64,000 bases of DNA from Hyphomicrobiales bacterium (lineage in GTDB: Bacteria; Pseudomonadota; Alphaproteobacteria; Rhizobiales; MH13). Positions 49,326 through 57,694 of this stretch are shown here, in pieces. The translations under genes and the position numbers were made by a program. The first letter of the stretch is position 1. The number at the start of each line of letters is the position of its first letter. The stretch lies in NCBI GenBank assembly GCA_017642935.1, contig JAEPOK010000001.1:496001-560000 (forward strand). The letters are read 5' to 3'. The notes under the pieces are model-generated. The model was not told the origin of the DNA. It saw only the letters and a program-made list of their open reading frames with translations, and did no database searches.

Positions 49326-49654
49326 CGCTTTTTGGTCGGCTTGGCGGGCAGGGCCTGTGCATCGGCTAAACATTGCTCAAACCAGTGTCGGCTTGTTTCT
49401 TCGTCAGCGAGCACGTCCTGCGAAAGCGCCACGTAGCCCTGCATGACCGAGCCATACTGCTTGACCGGTTCACCGCCATGGGCCTTCCAAAAGGCGGTTT
49501 GATTGTCCTTGCTGAGGCGCAGGCAAATGTCGCCTTCCTTGCTGAGGAACGAGAACATGTTGCCGTTCATCGACGTGTAAGGATTGGCCTTACCTTTGAT
49601 CGGCAGTTTCCAATGGGCTTCGGCGAGCGCGGCGTAATCGTCTTTGGTTGCCAT
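49322..49654 (-). CDS. Small protein, probably TfoX N-terminal-like family
   Basis: A 110-residue protein starting at ATG 49654 (MATKDDYAALAEAHWK). The middle (TSMNGNMFSFLSKEGDICLR) followed by a KQYGSVMQGYVALSQDVLAD segment resembles the TfoX N-terminal/YjbR-like fold, in which a short strand pair with NGNMF leads to an R-L-S/P motif. The match is by eye and incomplete, with no TfoX C-terminal domain. It has no signal peptide. The frame is open to 49813 upstream but crosses the ilvC terminator, so the shorter start is preferred. Confidence 0.55.
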   Translation of the reverse strand: MATKDDYAALAEAHWKLPIKGKANPYTSMNGNMFSFLSKEGDICLRLSKDNQTAFWKAHGGEPVKQYGSVMQGYVALSQDVLADEETSRHWFEQCLADAQALPAKPTKKR

Positions 49655-49686
49655 GTCGAGACGATAAGCGAAGGTGCCGCCAATGC

Positions 49687-49720
49687 AAAAGCCCCGGACG
49701 CTGGATGCGATCCGGGGCTT
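49687..49720 (-). terminator. Terminator of ilvC
   Basis: AAGCCCCGGA (minus strand, 49720-49711) pairs with TCCGGGGCTT (49698-49689), ten perfect pairs with a 12-base loop, followed by TTTTGC. It is 50 bases after the ilvC stop and just ahead of the TfoX-like gene on the same strand, so that gene should have its own promoter or depend on read-through. Confidence 0.88.
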
Positions 49721-49770
49721 CTTGTTTGTCTTGCACTTCGCTCCGGGCGTTCCGCCCGACCGCGTCGCTA

Positions 49771-51496
<1,726 letters not shown>

Positions 51497-51512
51497 GGGA
51501 TTTCCTGAATTT

Positions 51513-51537
51513 GCCGTACTGTACGGTTCGGTACGGC
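51513..51537 (-). promoter_or_regulatory. Nested inverted repeat, candidate TetR operator
   Basis: An outer pair GCCGTAC (51513-51519)/GTACGGC (51531-51537) encloses an inner perfect repeat CCGTAC-T-GTACGG (51514-51526), so three related half-sites lie in 25 bases. It begins 16 bases upstream of the TTG start of the TetR gene. On the minus strand it follows TTGAAC (a possible -35) and would cover the -10. Its size and place fit a TetR-type operator. Confidence 0.65.
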
Positions 51538-51540
51538 GTT

Positions 51541-51755
51541 CAATAGTAAAATGAAGGATGGGTCAAGAGGGTAAGATGGTGCGGACCACTCTATTGCGTC
51601 ATCCTCGCCCTTGTGGCGGGGATCCATTCCAATGAGTCCTTGATTATCGCAATGACGCGGAGAGCCCGTTGGAATGGATTACTGTGACAAGCACAGGAAT
51701 GACGACGGTGGCGTTTAGGTTTGTTGGCACTCGCCCAGTATCAGCTTCCTAACCG
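51541..51755. repeat. Intergenic hairpin element between tetR and pdxJ
   Basis: This gap holds two stems. CCTCGCC (51603-51609) pairs with GGCGGGG (51615-51621), seven pairs with one G-T. Then ATCCATTCCAA (51622-51632) pairs perfectly over 11 bases with TTGGAATGGAT (51669-51679). The wording, with CGTCATCCTCG and GGGGATCCA, is of the kind seen in dispersed intergenic repeats of rhizobial genomes. No second full copy is present in this window. Confidence 0.5.
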
Positions 51756-52502
51756 CTATACTTGTTGCCCACACGCCGCTCGATAAAGCCGTACAGCTTC
51801 TGCATAGCCATGGGTGAGGGCGTCGGCTGTGAGGGCATGGCCGATGGAAACCTCATCAATCATCGGTGCGGCATCGATGAGCGGTGGTAGATTGTCGATG
51901 GTGAGGTCATGACCGGCATTGATGCCGAGGCCTGCTGCATGAGCAGCCTCGGCTGCCGCCTTCAGCTTCGCTAACTCTTCGGCTTTGGCGACCGGATCGA
52001 ATGTGTGGCCATACGGGCCGGTGTAGAGCTCGACCCTGTCTGCGCCCACCACTTTGGTCGGCTCGGCCATTGCCGGGTCGGCATCGACAAACAATGAAAC
52101 CCGCGCACCAAAAATGTGCATGCGCTCGCAGACTGGTTTCAACAGGTCTGCGTGGGCAGGCACGTCCCAGCCATGATCTGATGTTGATTGCGCCGGATCA
52201 TCGGGCACCAGCGTCACCTGGTCGGGACGAATGGCTTCGCAGAGACTCAAGAACCGCTCTTCGGGATAGCCTTCCATGTTGAACTCAGCGTGTTGATAGG
52301 TTGGCTCCTGCAGAAGGGCCTTCAACTCATGCACATCCGTCGTGCGGATGTGCCGCTCGTCCGGACGCGGGTGCACGGTTATCCCCATCGCGCCGGCATC
52401 CAGGCAAATGCGCGCCAGTCCCGTGACCGATGGCCAGGGCAAATCGCGCCGATTGCGCAGATAGGCGATGGCGTTGACGTTGACCGAAAGCTGGGTGGTC
52501 AT
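51756..52502 (-). CDS. pdxJ: Pyridoxine 5'-phosphate synthase PdxJ
   Basis: PdxJ condenses 3-amino-2-oxopropyl phosphate with deoxyxylulose 5-phosphate to give pyridoxine 5'-phosphate. It is a TIM barrel: [20 protein letters not shown] at the N-terminus, [18 protein letters not shown] with the substrate-binding His/Arg, [51 protein letters not shown] and the phosphate site [15 protein letters not shown] are all present. The start is ATG 52502, giving 248 residues. It is divergent from the TauE-type gene with 101 bases between. Confidence 0.95.
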   Translation of the reverse strand: MTTQLSVNVNAIAYLRNRRDLPWPSVTGLARICLDAGAMGITVHPRPDERHIRTTDVHELKALLQEPTYQHAEFNMEGYPEERFLSLCEAIRPDQVTLVPDDPAQSTSDHGWDVPAHADLLKPVCERMHIFGARVSLFVDADPAMAEPTKVVGADRVELYTGPYGHTFDPVAKAEELAKLKAAAEAAHAAGLGINAGHDLTIDNLPPLIDAAPMIDEVSIGHALTADALTHGYAEAVRLYRAACGQQV

Positions 52503-52603
52503 GGCAGGGCTCCGTTCACAAGGCGGGCGAGTGATGCGCCGGGGCTCATCATTGGTCAAGGGTTTGGCTGGCGCTAACAAAAAGTGCGGCGTAAGGGACG
52601 GGC

Positions 52604-53395
52604 ATGTTTGACCAAATTGCGTCCGCTTTTGCTGCCCTTGCGCCAGAAACTGTTGCGCTGGCGATGATGATCTTTTTCCTGGCGGGCATCATAAAAGGCG
52701 TGGTCGGTTTCGGCATGCCGCTGTTTGCCATCTCGCTGCTTGCGCTGACGATGCCGCTGACCACCGCGATCGCCGCCAATGTCGGCCCGTCCCTGGTGAC
52801 CAATGTCCGCCAGGCCTTTCGCGGGCCCTATTTGGTGGCCCTTTTCAAACGGCTTTGGCCGTTTCTCATCCCCGCCATTGGGCTGATCTGGTTTGGTATA
52901 GCGATCCAACTGCAGGTGAACGAGGCCTATCCCGGGCTGGTGCTTGGCCTGTTGGCGGTGGCGTTCGCGGCGATCAGCGCCATGCGCGTCCAAATCACCA
53001 TTCGCCCAGAGGCGGAAAAGCCGTTCGGGTTTCTGCTTGGCATCGTCAACGGTCTAATGACCGGTGTCACCGGCATTTTCATCATCCCAGGCGGGTTGTT
53101 TTTGCAATCCTTGGGCCTAACGCGCGATGAACTTGTGCAGGCGCTTGGTCTGCTGTTCATGCTGTCGACAGCCGCGATCGGACTGATCTTCGGCATCAAG
53201 GCGATCATGACGCCCGATCTGGTGCTTCTGTCGGCTTTGTGCATCCCGCCGGGGTTGGTGGGCCTAGCGATCGGCGAGCGGCTGCGTACGCGCCTTTCAG
53301 AAGAGATGTTTCGCAAGCTCTTCCTCGCCGGGATCGCGATCCTCGGCGTTTCTCTGGTGTTGCGCAACGGCGCTGCGCTGCTCTCCGAATCCTAG
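52604..53395 (+). CDS. TauE/SafE-family sulfite or anion exporter
   Basis: A 263-residue inner membrane protein with about eight hydrophobic helices. The family pattern is seen as two related halves, one starting [20 protein letters not shown] and the other after [20 protein letters not shown]. TauE/SafE proteins export sulfite, sulfoacetate and similar anions, but this paralogue's substrate is not revealed by its neighbours. Start ATG 52604 follows GTAAGGGACGGGC. Confidence 0.85.
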   Translation: MFDQIASAFAALAPETVALAMMIFFLAGIIKGVVGFGMPLFAISLLALTMPLTTAIAANVGPSLVTNVRQAFRGPYLVALFKRLWPFLIPAIGLIWFGIAIQLQVNEAYPGLVLGLLAVAFAAISAMRVQITIRPEAEKPFGFLLGIVNGLMTGVTGIFIIPGGLFLQSLGLTRDELVQALGLLFMLSTAAIGLIFGIKAIMTPDLVLLSALCIPPGLVGLAIGERLRTRLSEEMFRKLFLAGIAILGVSLVLRNGAALLSES

Positions 53396-53495
53396 GTGCC
53401 TGGCCCTAAGGCGTTTCACGGGGCGCCAAAAGGTTAACAGTGTGTTAGGCTTTGCTTGGAGGGCACGTTCATCAAGCTTGGAGGAGAGCTTCGGA

Positions 53496-53840
53496 ATGAA
53501 ACGATTTCTTTCACTAGCGGCCGTAACGCTGCTGGCCGGTTCCATGTTTGCGGTATCGGTTGATTCCGCCGACGCTCACAATCGGCGCGGCGCCTTGATC
53601 GCCGGTTTGATCATTGGCGGCGTGACAGCAACAATTCTGTCGAGCCAAGTGCATCGGCAATATTACCAGCCGCAATACTATCGCTATCAGGGTCGGCAGG
53701 TGCGCTTTGGCCACGGTCAAGTCTGGCAGCAACACGTACAGTATTGCTACGGGCGTTACCGTTCCTACAACCACCATACCAACCTGTTTCTGGCCTATTC
53801 CGGGCATCACCGGCACTGCCGGTCGCCTTGGATCCGTTGA
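53496..53840 (+). CDS. BA14K-like secreted protein, copy 1
   Basis: A 114-residue exported protein. A signal peptide (FLSLAAVTLLAGSMFAVSVD) with cleavage near ADA precedes a second hydrophobic patch (GALIAGLIIGGVTATIL), a Tyr/Gln-rich stretch, and the C-terminal BA14K-type signature with paired Cys: CYGRYRSYNHHTNLFLAY then HRHCRSPW. BA14K proteins of Brucella are immunogenic and lectin-like. Start ATG 53496 has GGAGGAGA upstream. It is the first of two adjacent paralogues. Confidence 0.75.
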   Translation: MKRFLSLAAVTLLAGSMFAVSVDSADAHNRRGALIAGLIIGGVTATILSSQVHRQYYQPQYYRYQGRQVRFGHGQVWQQHVQYCYGRYRSYNHHTNLFLAYSGHHRHCRSPWIR

Positions 53841-53904
53841 TCACGGGGGTTGGTACAGCAGACGATCAGCAGTGCGGCAACACTCGAGCTAAGGACATTT
53901 TCCT

Positions 53905-54258
53905 ATGAAACAGTTTGCCAAAGCAGGTCTTGCCGCACTGGCATTGATGATTTGCGCCGGATTGGCGACAACCAGCGCGCAGGCCCATGGCATGCGCCAT
54001 TACCCGGCCCATGGCCAATTGGCCGGTGGCGTGGTTGTGCAAAGCCGCACAACGATTGTCATCCAGCATGAGGTTCAGGCGGTGCAACTGATGCACTATG
54101 CCTATCGCGGCCATCGCTATGCCTTTGGCGCCGGCCCTTTGTGGTCGCACCATTTGCACTACTGCACGCACCGGTTTCGCTCTTACAACCCTCACACTAA
54201 CCTGTTCCTGGCCTATAGCGGCGGCTATCACCATTGCCGCTCGCCCTACATCCAGTAA
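53905..54258 (+). CDS. BA14K-like secreted protein, copy 2
   Basis: A 117-residue paralogue of the preceding gene, 64 bases downstream. It has a signal peptide (AGLAALALMICAGLATTSAQA), a His-rich start of the mature protein, and the C-terminal signature CTHRFRSYNPHTNLFLAYSG followed by HHCRSPYIQ. The Arg-Ser-Tyr-Asn and Thr-Asn-Leu-Phe-Leu-Ala-Tyr-Ser residues are shared with copy 1, while the N-terminal halves differ. Eleven or more His residues might bind metal, but this is speculation. Start ATG 53905 follows AAGGACATTTTCCT. Confidence 0.75.
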   Translation: MKQFAKAGLAALALMICAGLATTSAQAHGMRHYPAHGQLAGGVVVQSRTTIVIQHEVQAVQLMHYAYRGHRYAFGAGPLWSHHLHYCTHRFRSYNPHTNLFLAYSGGYHHCRSPYIQ

Positions 54259-54314
54259 CCCATCGCGGAGGTTGGCTGCACGATCGGTTGACCGAAGCTT
54301 CACCGGACGCGTAG

Positions 54315-54348
54315 GGCAGGGCTCCTGTCTCTTCTAAGGAGCCCTGCC
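54315..54348 (+). promoter_or_regulatory. 12-bp hairpin enclosing the phzF ribosome binding site
   Basis: GGCAGGGCTCCT (54315-54326) pairs perfectly with AGGAGCCCTGCC (54337-54348) around a ten-base loop. The 3' arm holds the AAGGAG ribosome site and ends one base before the ATG at 54349. There is no T-run, so it is not an ordinary terminator; in mRNA it would hide the ribosome site. Confidence 0.7.
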
Positions 54349-55278
54349 ATGCCGCTGCCCTATCGCATCTACGATGTGTTCACCGACACGCCGCTGGCGG
54401 GCAATCCGCTGGCAGTTGTCGATTTGCGGCAGTCGGACCTTTCCGATGACGATCAGCAAAAGGTCGCCAAAGAATTCAATCTGTCAGAGACCGTGTTTCT
54501 GGTCCCGACGTTGAACCCCGTCCACACGGCGCGCTTGCGCATTTACACGCCTGATCGTGAACTGCCTTTTGCGGGACACCCGACCATCGGTGCTGCTGTT
54601 GCCTTGGCGCGCGAAAGCATCGCCGATGGGCTTTCGACCGGGTTGGTTCTTATGGAAGAAAAGATCGGACTTATTCGCGCCGCTGTCCGTGTGGATGGCG
54701 AGCAATCGGATCGGGATGGCGGTTTTGCCGAGTTCGATCTGGTGACCAAGCCGACGGAAAAGGAATGGACGCCCGACAAGGATGATGTCGCGCTGGCGCT
54801 TGGGTTGGCACCGCAGCAGATCGGCTTTGAAAACCATGTGCCGACTGATTTCGATGGTGGCATGCCCTATTTCTGCGTGCCGGTGCATGATCTGGAGGCG
54901 CTGAACAGTGTCCAGCCGAATGGCCCTTTGTTCGCCCAACTTTTCGCTGGCGGTCGGGGTCACGACAGCGTCTATATGTACACCCGTGAAACGGTGGGCG
55001 CTGACAGTGCCTTTGCTGCGCGGATGATGTGGCCAGTCGGCGGAGCGGTACGCGAGGATCCGGCAACCGGGTCGGGCGTGTCGTCGCTCGCTGGTGCTAT
55101 CGTCAAGTTCGATGCACCGATGGAAGGACGCCATCGGTTGGTGATCGAGCAGGGCTTCGCCATGGGCCGGCCCTCACAAATCGAGCTTGAGTTGGAAATG
55201 GATGCCGCTGGCGACCTGTCTGCCGCCCGTCTTGGCGGCAATGCGGTGTGTGTCGCCGAGGGCACGCTTTCGCTTTGA
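54349..55278 (+). CDS. PhzF family isomerase/epimerase
   Basis: A 309-residue cytoplasmic protein with the two-lobed diaminopimelate-epimerase-like fold of PhzF. Signatures are VFTDTPLAGNPLAVVDLR at the N-terminus, the catalytic Glu in EFNLSETVFLVP, RIYTPDRELPFAGHPTIGAA, MMWPVGGAVREDPATGSG and AGAIV. Most PhzF relatives outside phenazine clusters have unknown substrates; no other phenazine genes are here. It starts at ATG 54349, immediately after a strong hairpin, and is followed by the leuA leader region. Confidence 0.88.
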   Translation: MPLPYRIYDVFTDTPLAGNPLAVVDLRQSDLSDDDQQKVAKEFNLSETVFLVPTLNPVHTARLRIYTPDRELPFAGHPTIGAAVALARESIADGLSTGLVLMEEKIGLIRAAVRVDGEQSDRDGGFAEFDLVTKPTEKEWTPDKDDVALALGLAPQQIGFENHVPTDFDGGMPYFCVPVHDLEALNSVQPNGPLFAQLFAGGRGHDSVYMYTRETVGADSAFAARMMWPVGGAVREDPATGSGVSSLAGAIVKFDAPMEGRHRLVIEQGFAMGRPSQIELELEMDAAGDLSAARLGGNAVCVAEGTLSL

Positions 55279-55301
55279 TCACAGCTTGGTCGTTCGGCGC
55301 T

Positions 55302-55330
55302 CTTGCATCACCGTTAACGACTGGGTAACC
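55302..55330 (+). promoter_or_regulatory. Candidate promoter of the leuA leader
   Basis: CTTGCA (55302-55307) and GTAACC (55325-55330) are separated by 17 bases and would start RNA near 55337. A second possible -35, CTTGTC at 55343-55348, could start RNA close to the ATG at 55380. I cannot choose between them. Confidence 0.35.
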
Positions 55331-55364
55331 AACAGGGCGCACCTTGTCGTGCAACGAACGAGAT

Positions 55365-55484
55365 ATGGCGACCCATCGGATGCGTGAGCGCACATCCTCC
55401 TTGCAGACCCTAGAGACGCTGGCGACACGCCTGCGCCTAGATGCGCGCCTCAATCAGGCCAGCCTCCTCCTTATCTGCCCCTAG
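55365..55484 (+). CDS. Leucine-rich leader peptide of leuA
   Basis: A 39-codon frame (or 34 codons from the second ATG at 55380) ending in CTC CTC CTT ATC TGC CCC TAG, that is Leu-Leu-Leu-Ile-Cys-Pro. Nine of the codons before that also include six for Leu. The stop lies inside the first arm of an inverted repeat. A leader peptide with Leu codons directly ahead of alternative hairpins and leuA is the expected layout for transcription attenuation, known for leuA of several proteobacteria. No strong ribosome site is seen before either ATG. Confidence 0.6.
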   Translation: MATHRMRERTSSLQTLETLATRLRLDARLNQASLLLICP

Positions 55485-55523
55485 GCGCCGTCGGTTCTTC
55501 TTTGAGAGCCGGGCTTCTAGGGG
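55478..55523 (+). promoter_or_regulatory. leuA leader hairpins (attenuator candidate)
   Basis: CCCCTAG (55478-55484) pairs with CTAGGGG (55517-55523). Within it CGGTTCT (55492-55498) pairs with AGAGCCG (55505-55511), seven pairs with one T-G. The first arm contains the leader peptide stop codon, so ribosome position would decide folding. A T-rich tail is weak here (GGATTTC), so the terminating structure is not certain. Confidence 0.5.
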
Positions 55524-55589
55524 ATTTCAAAAGCTGCTAACCCGCATTTTGAGATTGCGCCGACAATGAGCGCACAAGGAGATTCAACG

Positions 55590-57152
55590 ATGTCAGACAT
55601 CGATCCATCACACCGCGACTATGTACGCATCTTCGACACCACACTGCGCGATGGCGAGCAATCGCCCGGCGCTTCGATGACGTTGGAAGAGAAGCTGCAG
55701 GTCGCCGAACTGCTTGAAGAGATGGGCGTCGATATCATCGAGGCCGGTTTTCCGATCGCTTCCAATGGCGATTTTGAAGCGGTCAGCGAGATCGCCAAGC
55801 GCTCCGACGGCGCGATCATCGCCGGTCTGGCGCGCGCCATCAACGCCGACATTGACCGGGCAGGCGAGGCGGTAAAGCTCGCCAAGCGTGGCCGCATCCA
55901 CACCTTTGTGTCCACTTCGCCGATCCATCTGGCGCACCAGATGCGCAAGAGCGAAGACGATGTGTTGGAAATAGTAAAATCCACTGTCGCCCGCGCTCGC
56001 AACTTGGTGGACGATGTGGAGTGGTCGGCGATGGACGCCACCCGCACACCGATTGAGTTTCTCTGCAAGTGCGTGGATGAGGCCATCAAAAACGGCGCAA
56101 CGACGATCAACCTGCCTGACACGGTCGGGTACGCGACGCCGGAAGAATACAAAAAGATGTTTGAGGACATCCGCGCCCGTCTGCCGGATGCCGACAAAGC
56201 GGTCTTCTCCGTCCACTGCCATGATGATCTGGGCATGGCGGTCGCCAACTCGCTGGCTGGCGTAGCTGGCGGTGCCCGCCAGGTGGAATGCACAATCAAT
56301 GGCCTGGGTGAGCGCGCGGGCAACGCGGCGCTGGAAGAGATCGTGATGGCGATCCGCACCCGCGGTGACGCGCTGCCTTATGCCTCTGCGGTTGATCCAA
56401 CGTTCCTGACGCGCGCCTCCAAGCTGGTGGCGGCGGTTTCCGGTTTTCCGGTTCAGTACAACAAGGCGATCGTCGGCAAGAACGCTTTCGCCCATGAGTC
56501 CGGTATTCACCAGGACGGCATGCTGAAAAACGCCGAGACCTATGAAATCATGCGCCCGGAAGACGTCGGCGTGCGTGAGACAAGCTTGGTGATGGGCAAA
56601 CATTCAGGCCGCCATGCGTTCAAAGAGAAGCTGGTCTCGCTGGGCTTTGAGCTGGGCGACAACGCCTTTGAGGATGCCTTCAACCGTTTCAAGGACCTCG
56701 CCGACCGCAAAAAGCATGTCTATGACGAAGACATTGAGGCGCTGGTGGAAACCGAAATCACCGAAAGCCGCGAGCGTAACCATGTGTTGGCTCTGACCGT
56801 GATTGCTGGGACCGGCGGGCCGCAGAAAGCCATTTTGACCATGGACATCGATGGGGTGCACGACACCCGCGAGGCGACAGGGACCGGTCCTGTCGATGCG
56901 GTTTTCAACGCCATCAAGCTGTTGATGCCGCATGAGGCGAGCTTGTCGCTTTACCAGGTGCACGCCGTGACCGAGGGCACGGACGCGCAGGCCGAAGTGT
57001 CCGTGCGTTTGGAAGAGGGTGGCAGCATTGTCACCGGTCGTTCCGCCGACGCCGACACGCTTGTGGCCTCCGCGAAGGCTTATGTGTCGGCGCTCAACAA
57101 GTTGGCCATGCGCCGCGAGCGCCCGCCTGTGGACGTGCTCCAGGCGAGCTGA
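55590..57152 (+). CDS. leuA: 2-isopropylmalate synthase
   Basis: LeuA condenses acetyl-CoA with 2-oxoisovalerate, the committed step to leucine. The TIM barrel carries the metal Asp and general base region FDTTLRDGEQSPGASM, DTVGYATPEEYKKMF, and the metal-binding VFSVHCHDDLGMAVANSLAG, with NGLGERAGNAALEE; the C-terminal half includes the allosteric leucine-binding LeuA-dimer domain (after about residue 390). I start at ATG 55590, which has AAGGAGA eight bases upstream; an in-frame ATG at 55566 lies upstream of that site. Length is 520 residues. An attenuator-like leader precedes it and a terminator follows. Confidence 0.96.
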   Translation: MSDIDPSHRDYVRIFDTTLRDGEQSPGASMTLEEKLQVAELLEEMGVDIIEAGFPIASNGDFEAVSEIAKRSDGAIIAGLARAINADIDRAGEAVKLAKRGRIHTFVSTSPIHLAHQMRKSEDDVLEIVKSTVARARNLVDDVEWSAMDATRTPIEFLCKCVDEAIKNGATTINLPDTVGYATPEEYKKMFEDIRARLPDADKAVFSVHCHDDLGMAVANSLAGVAGGARQVECTINGLGERAGNAALEEIVMAIRTRGDALPYASAVDPTFLTRASKLVAAVSGFPVQYNKAIVGKNAFAHESGIHQDGMLKNAETYEIMRPEDVGVRETSLVMGKHSGRHAFKEKLVSLGFELGDNAFEDAFNRFKDLADRKKHVYDEDIEALVETEITESRERNHVLALTVIAGTGGPQKAILTMDIDGVHDTREATGTGPVDAVFNAIKLLMPHEASLSLYQVHAVTEGTDAQAEVSVRLEEGGSIVTGRSADADTLVASAKAYVSALNKLAMRRERPPVDVLQAS

Positions 57153-57158
57153 CAATTG

Positions 57159-57187
57159 AGGGCACCTCTTTGGCGCCCTTTCTTTTT
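57159..57187 (+). terminator. Terminator after leuA
   Basis: AGGGCACC (57159-57166) pairs with GGCGCCCT (57172-57179), seven pairs with one mismatch and a five-base loop TCTTT, followed by TTCTTTTTT. It lies just after the leuA stop. Confidence 0.85.
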
Positions 57188-57433
57188 TGCCCTATTTTCC
57201 GCACGAGCATGGCCTAGCTATAGGGTTAGCGTGCCGTTCACGTGGTTGTGTCCGCCGTCACCTTGCCAGATCGCAGGATCGGCGGGACCATGCATGCCGT
57301 CAGTTCCCGTGAGACATTCGCGTGCGACGCAGGAGGGGCCTCGTGCGGTCCTAGGCCCAGGAGTTTTTCATAGCAGCGGCACCAAACGGCGAACGCAAAG
57401 GACCGGACGATAGAGCAAGGCAGGGCCAGTCAG
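57188..57433. other. Gene-free stretch after leuA
   Basis: I see no convincing gene, RNA or repeat here. A frame starting at 57156 on the plus strand passes through the terminator and has no ribosome site or family resemblance, so it is left out. Confidence 0.6.
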
Positions 57434-57514
57434 ATGGAACCCGAGCACTTTCTAGAGATCTGTTTTTGGTTCATTTTCTTGATCGTCAGTGGCGCGATGC
57501 TATTCGGCGCTTAG
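57434..57514 (+). CDS. Possible 26-residue single-pass membrane peptide
   Basis: ATG 57434 opens a frame of 26 codons: MEPEHFLEICFWFIF, then a hydrophobic end LIVSGAMLFGA and TAG. It would be a small membrane peptide with an acidic head. The upstream bases (GGCAGGGCCAGTCAG) are at best a weak ribosome site. It lies between leuA and tRNA-Lys. Only conservation could settle whether it is real. Confidence 0.3.
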   Translation: MEPEHFLEICFWFIFLIVSGAMLFGA

Positions 57515-57614
57515 TCGGCGGACGATCTGACAACGGGAATAGGCCAAGCGGCCTATGCCTTTGGCGGCGGGGCTATTGATCTTGCCTGCGGCTGAGCGTA
57601 TTGCACGCCCCCTT

Positions 57615-57690
57615 GGGTGGCTAGCTCAGCTGGTAGAGCATTCGACTCTTAATCGAACGGTCCAGGGTTCGAACCCCTGGCCACCCACCA
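57615..57690 (+). tRNA. tRNA-Lys (anticodon CTT)
   Basis: A full cloverleaf of 76 bases: acceptor GGGTGGC/GCCACCC, D-arm with AGCTCAGCTGGTAGAGC, anticodon stem TTCGA/TCGAA around loop CTCTTAA (anticodon CTT), T-arm CAGGGTTCGAACCCCTG, and an encoded CCA end. It reads AAG codons. Four bases after it comes the stop of the convergent uxuB, so no obvious terminator is present. No integrase is next to it. Confidence 0.97.
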
Positions 57691-57694
57691 TTCT

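Noticed and set aside
57615-57690. tRNA-Lys as an integration site for a genomic island
   Set aside because: No integrase, no repeated 3' end of the tRNA and no shift in base composition are seen on either side.
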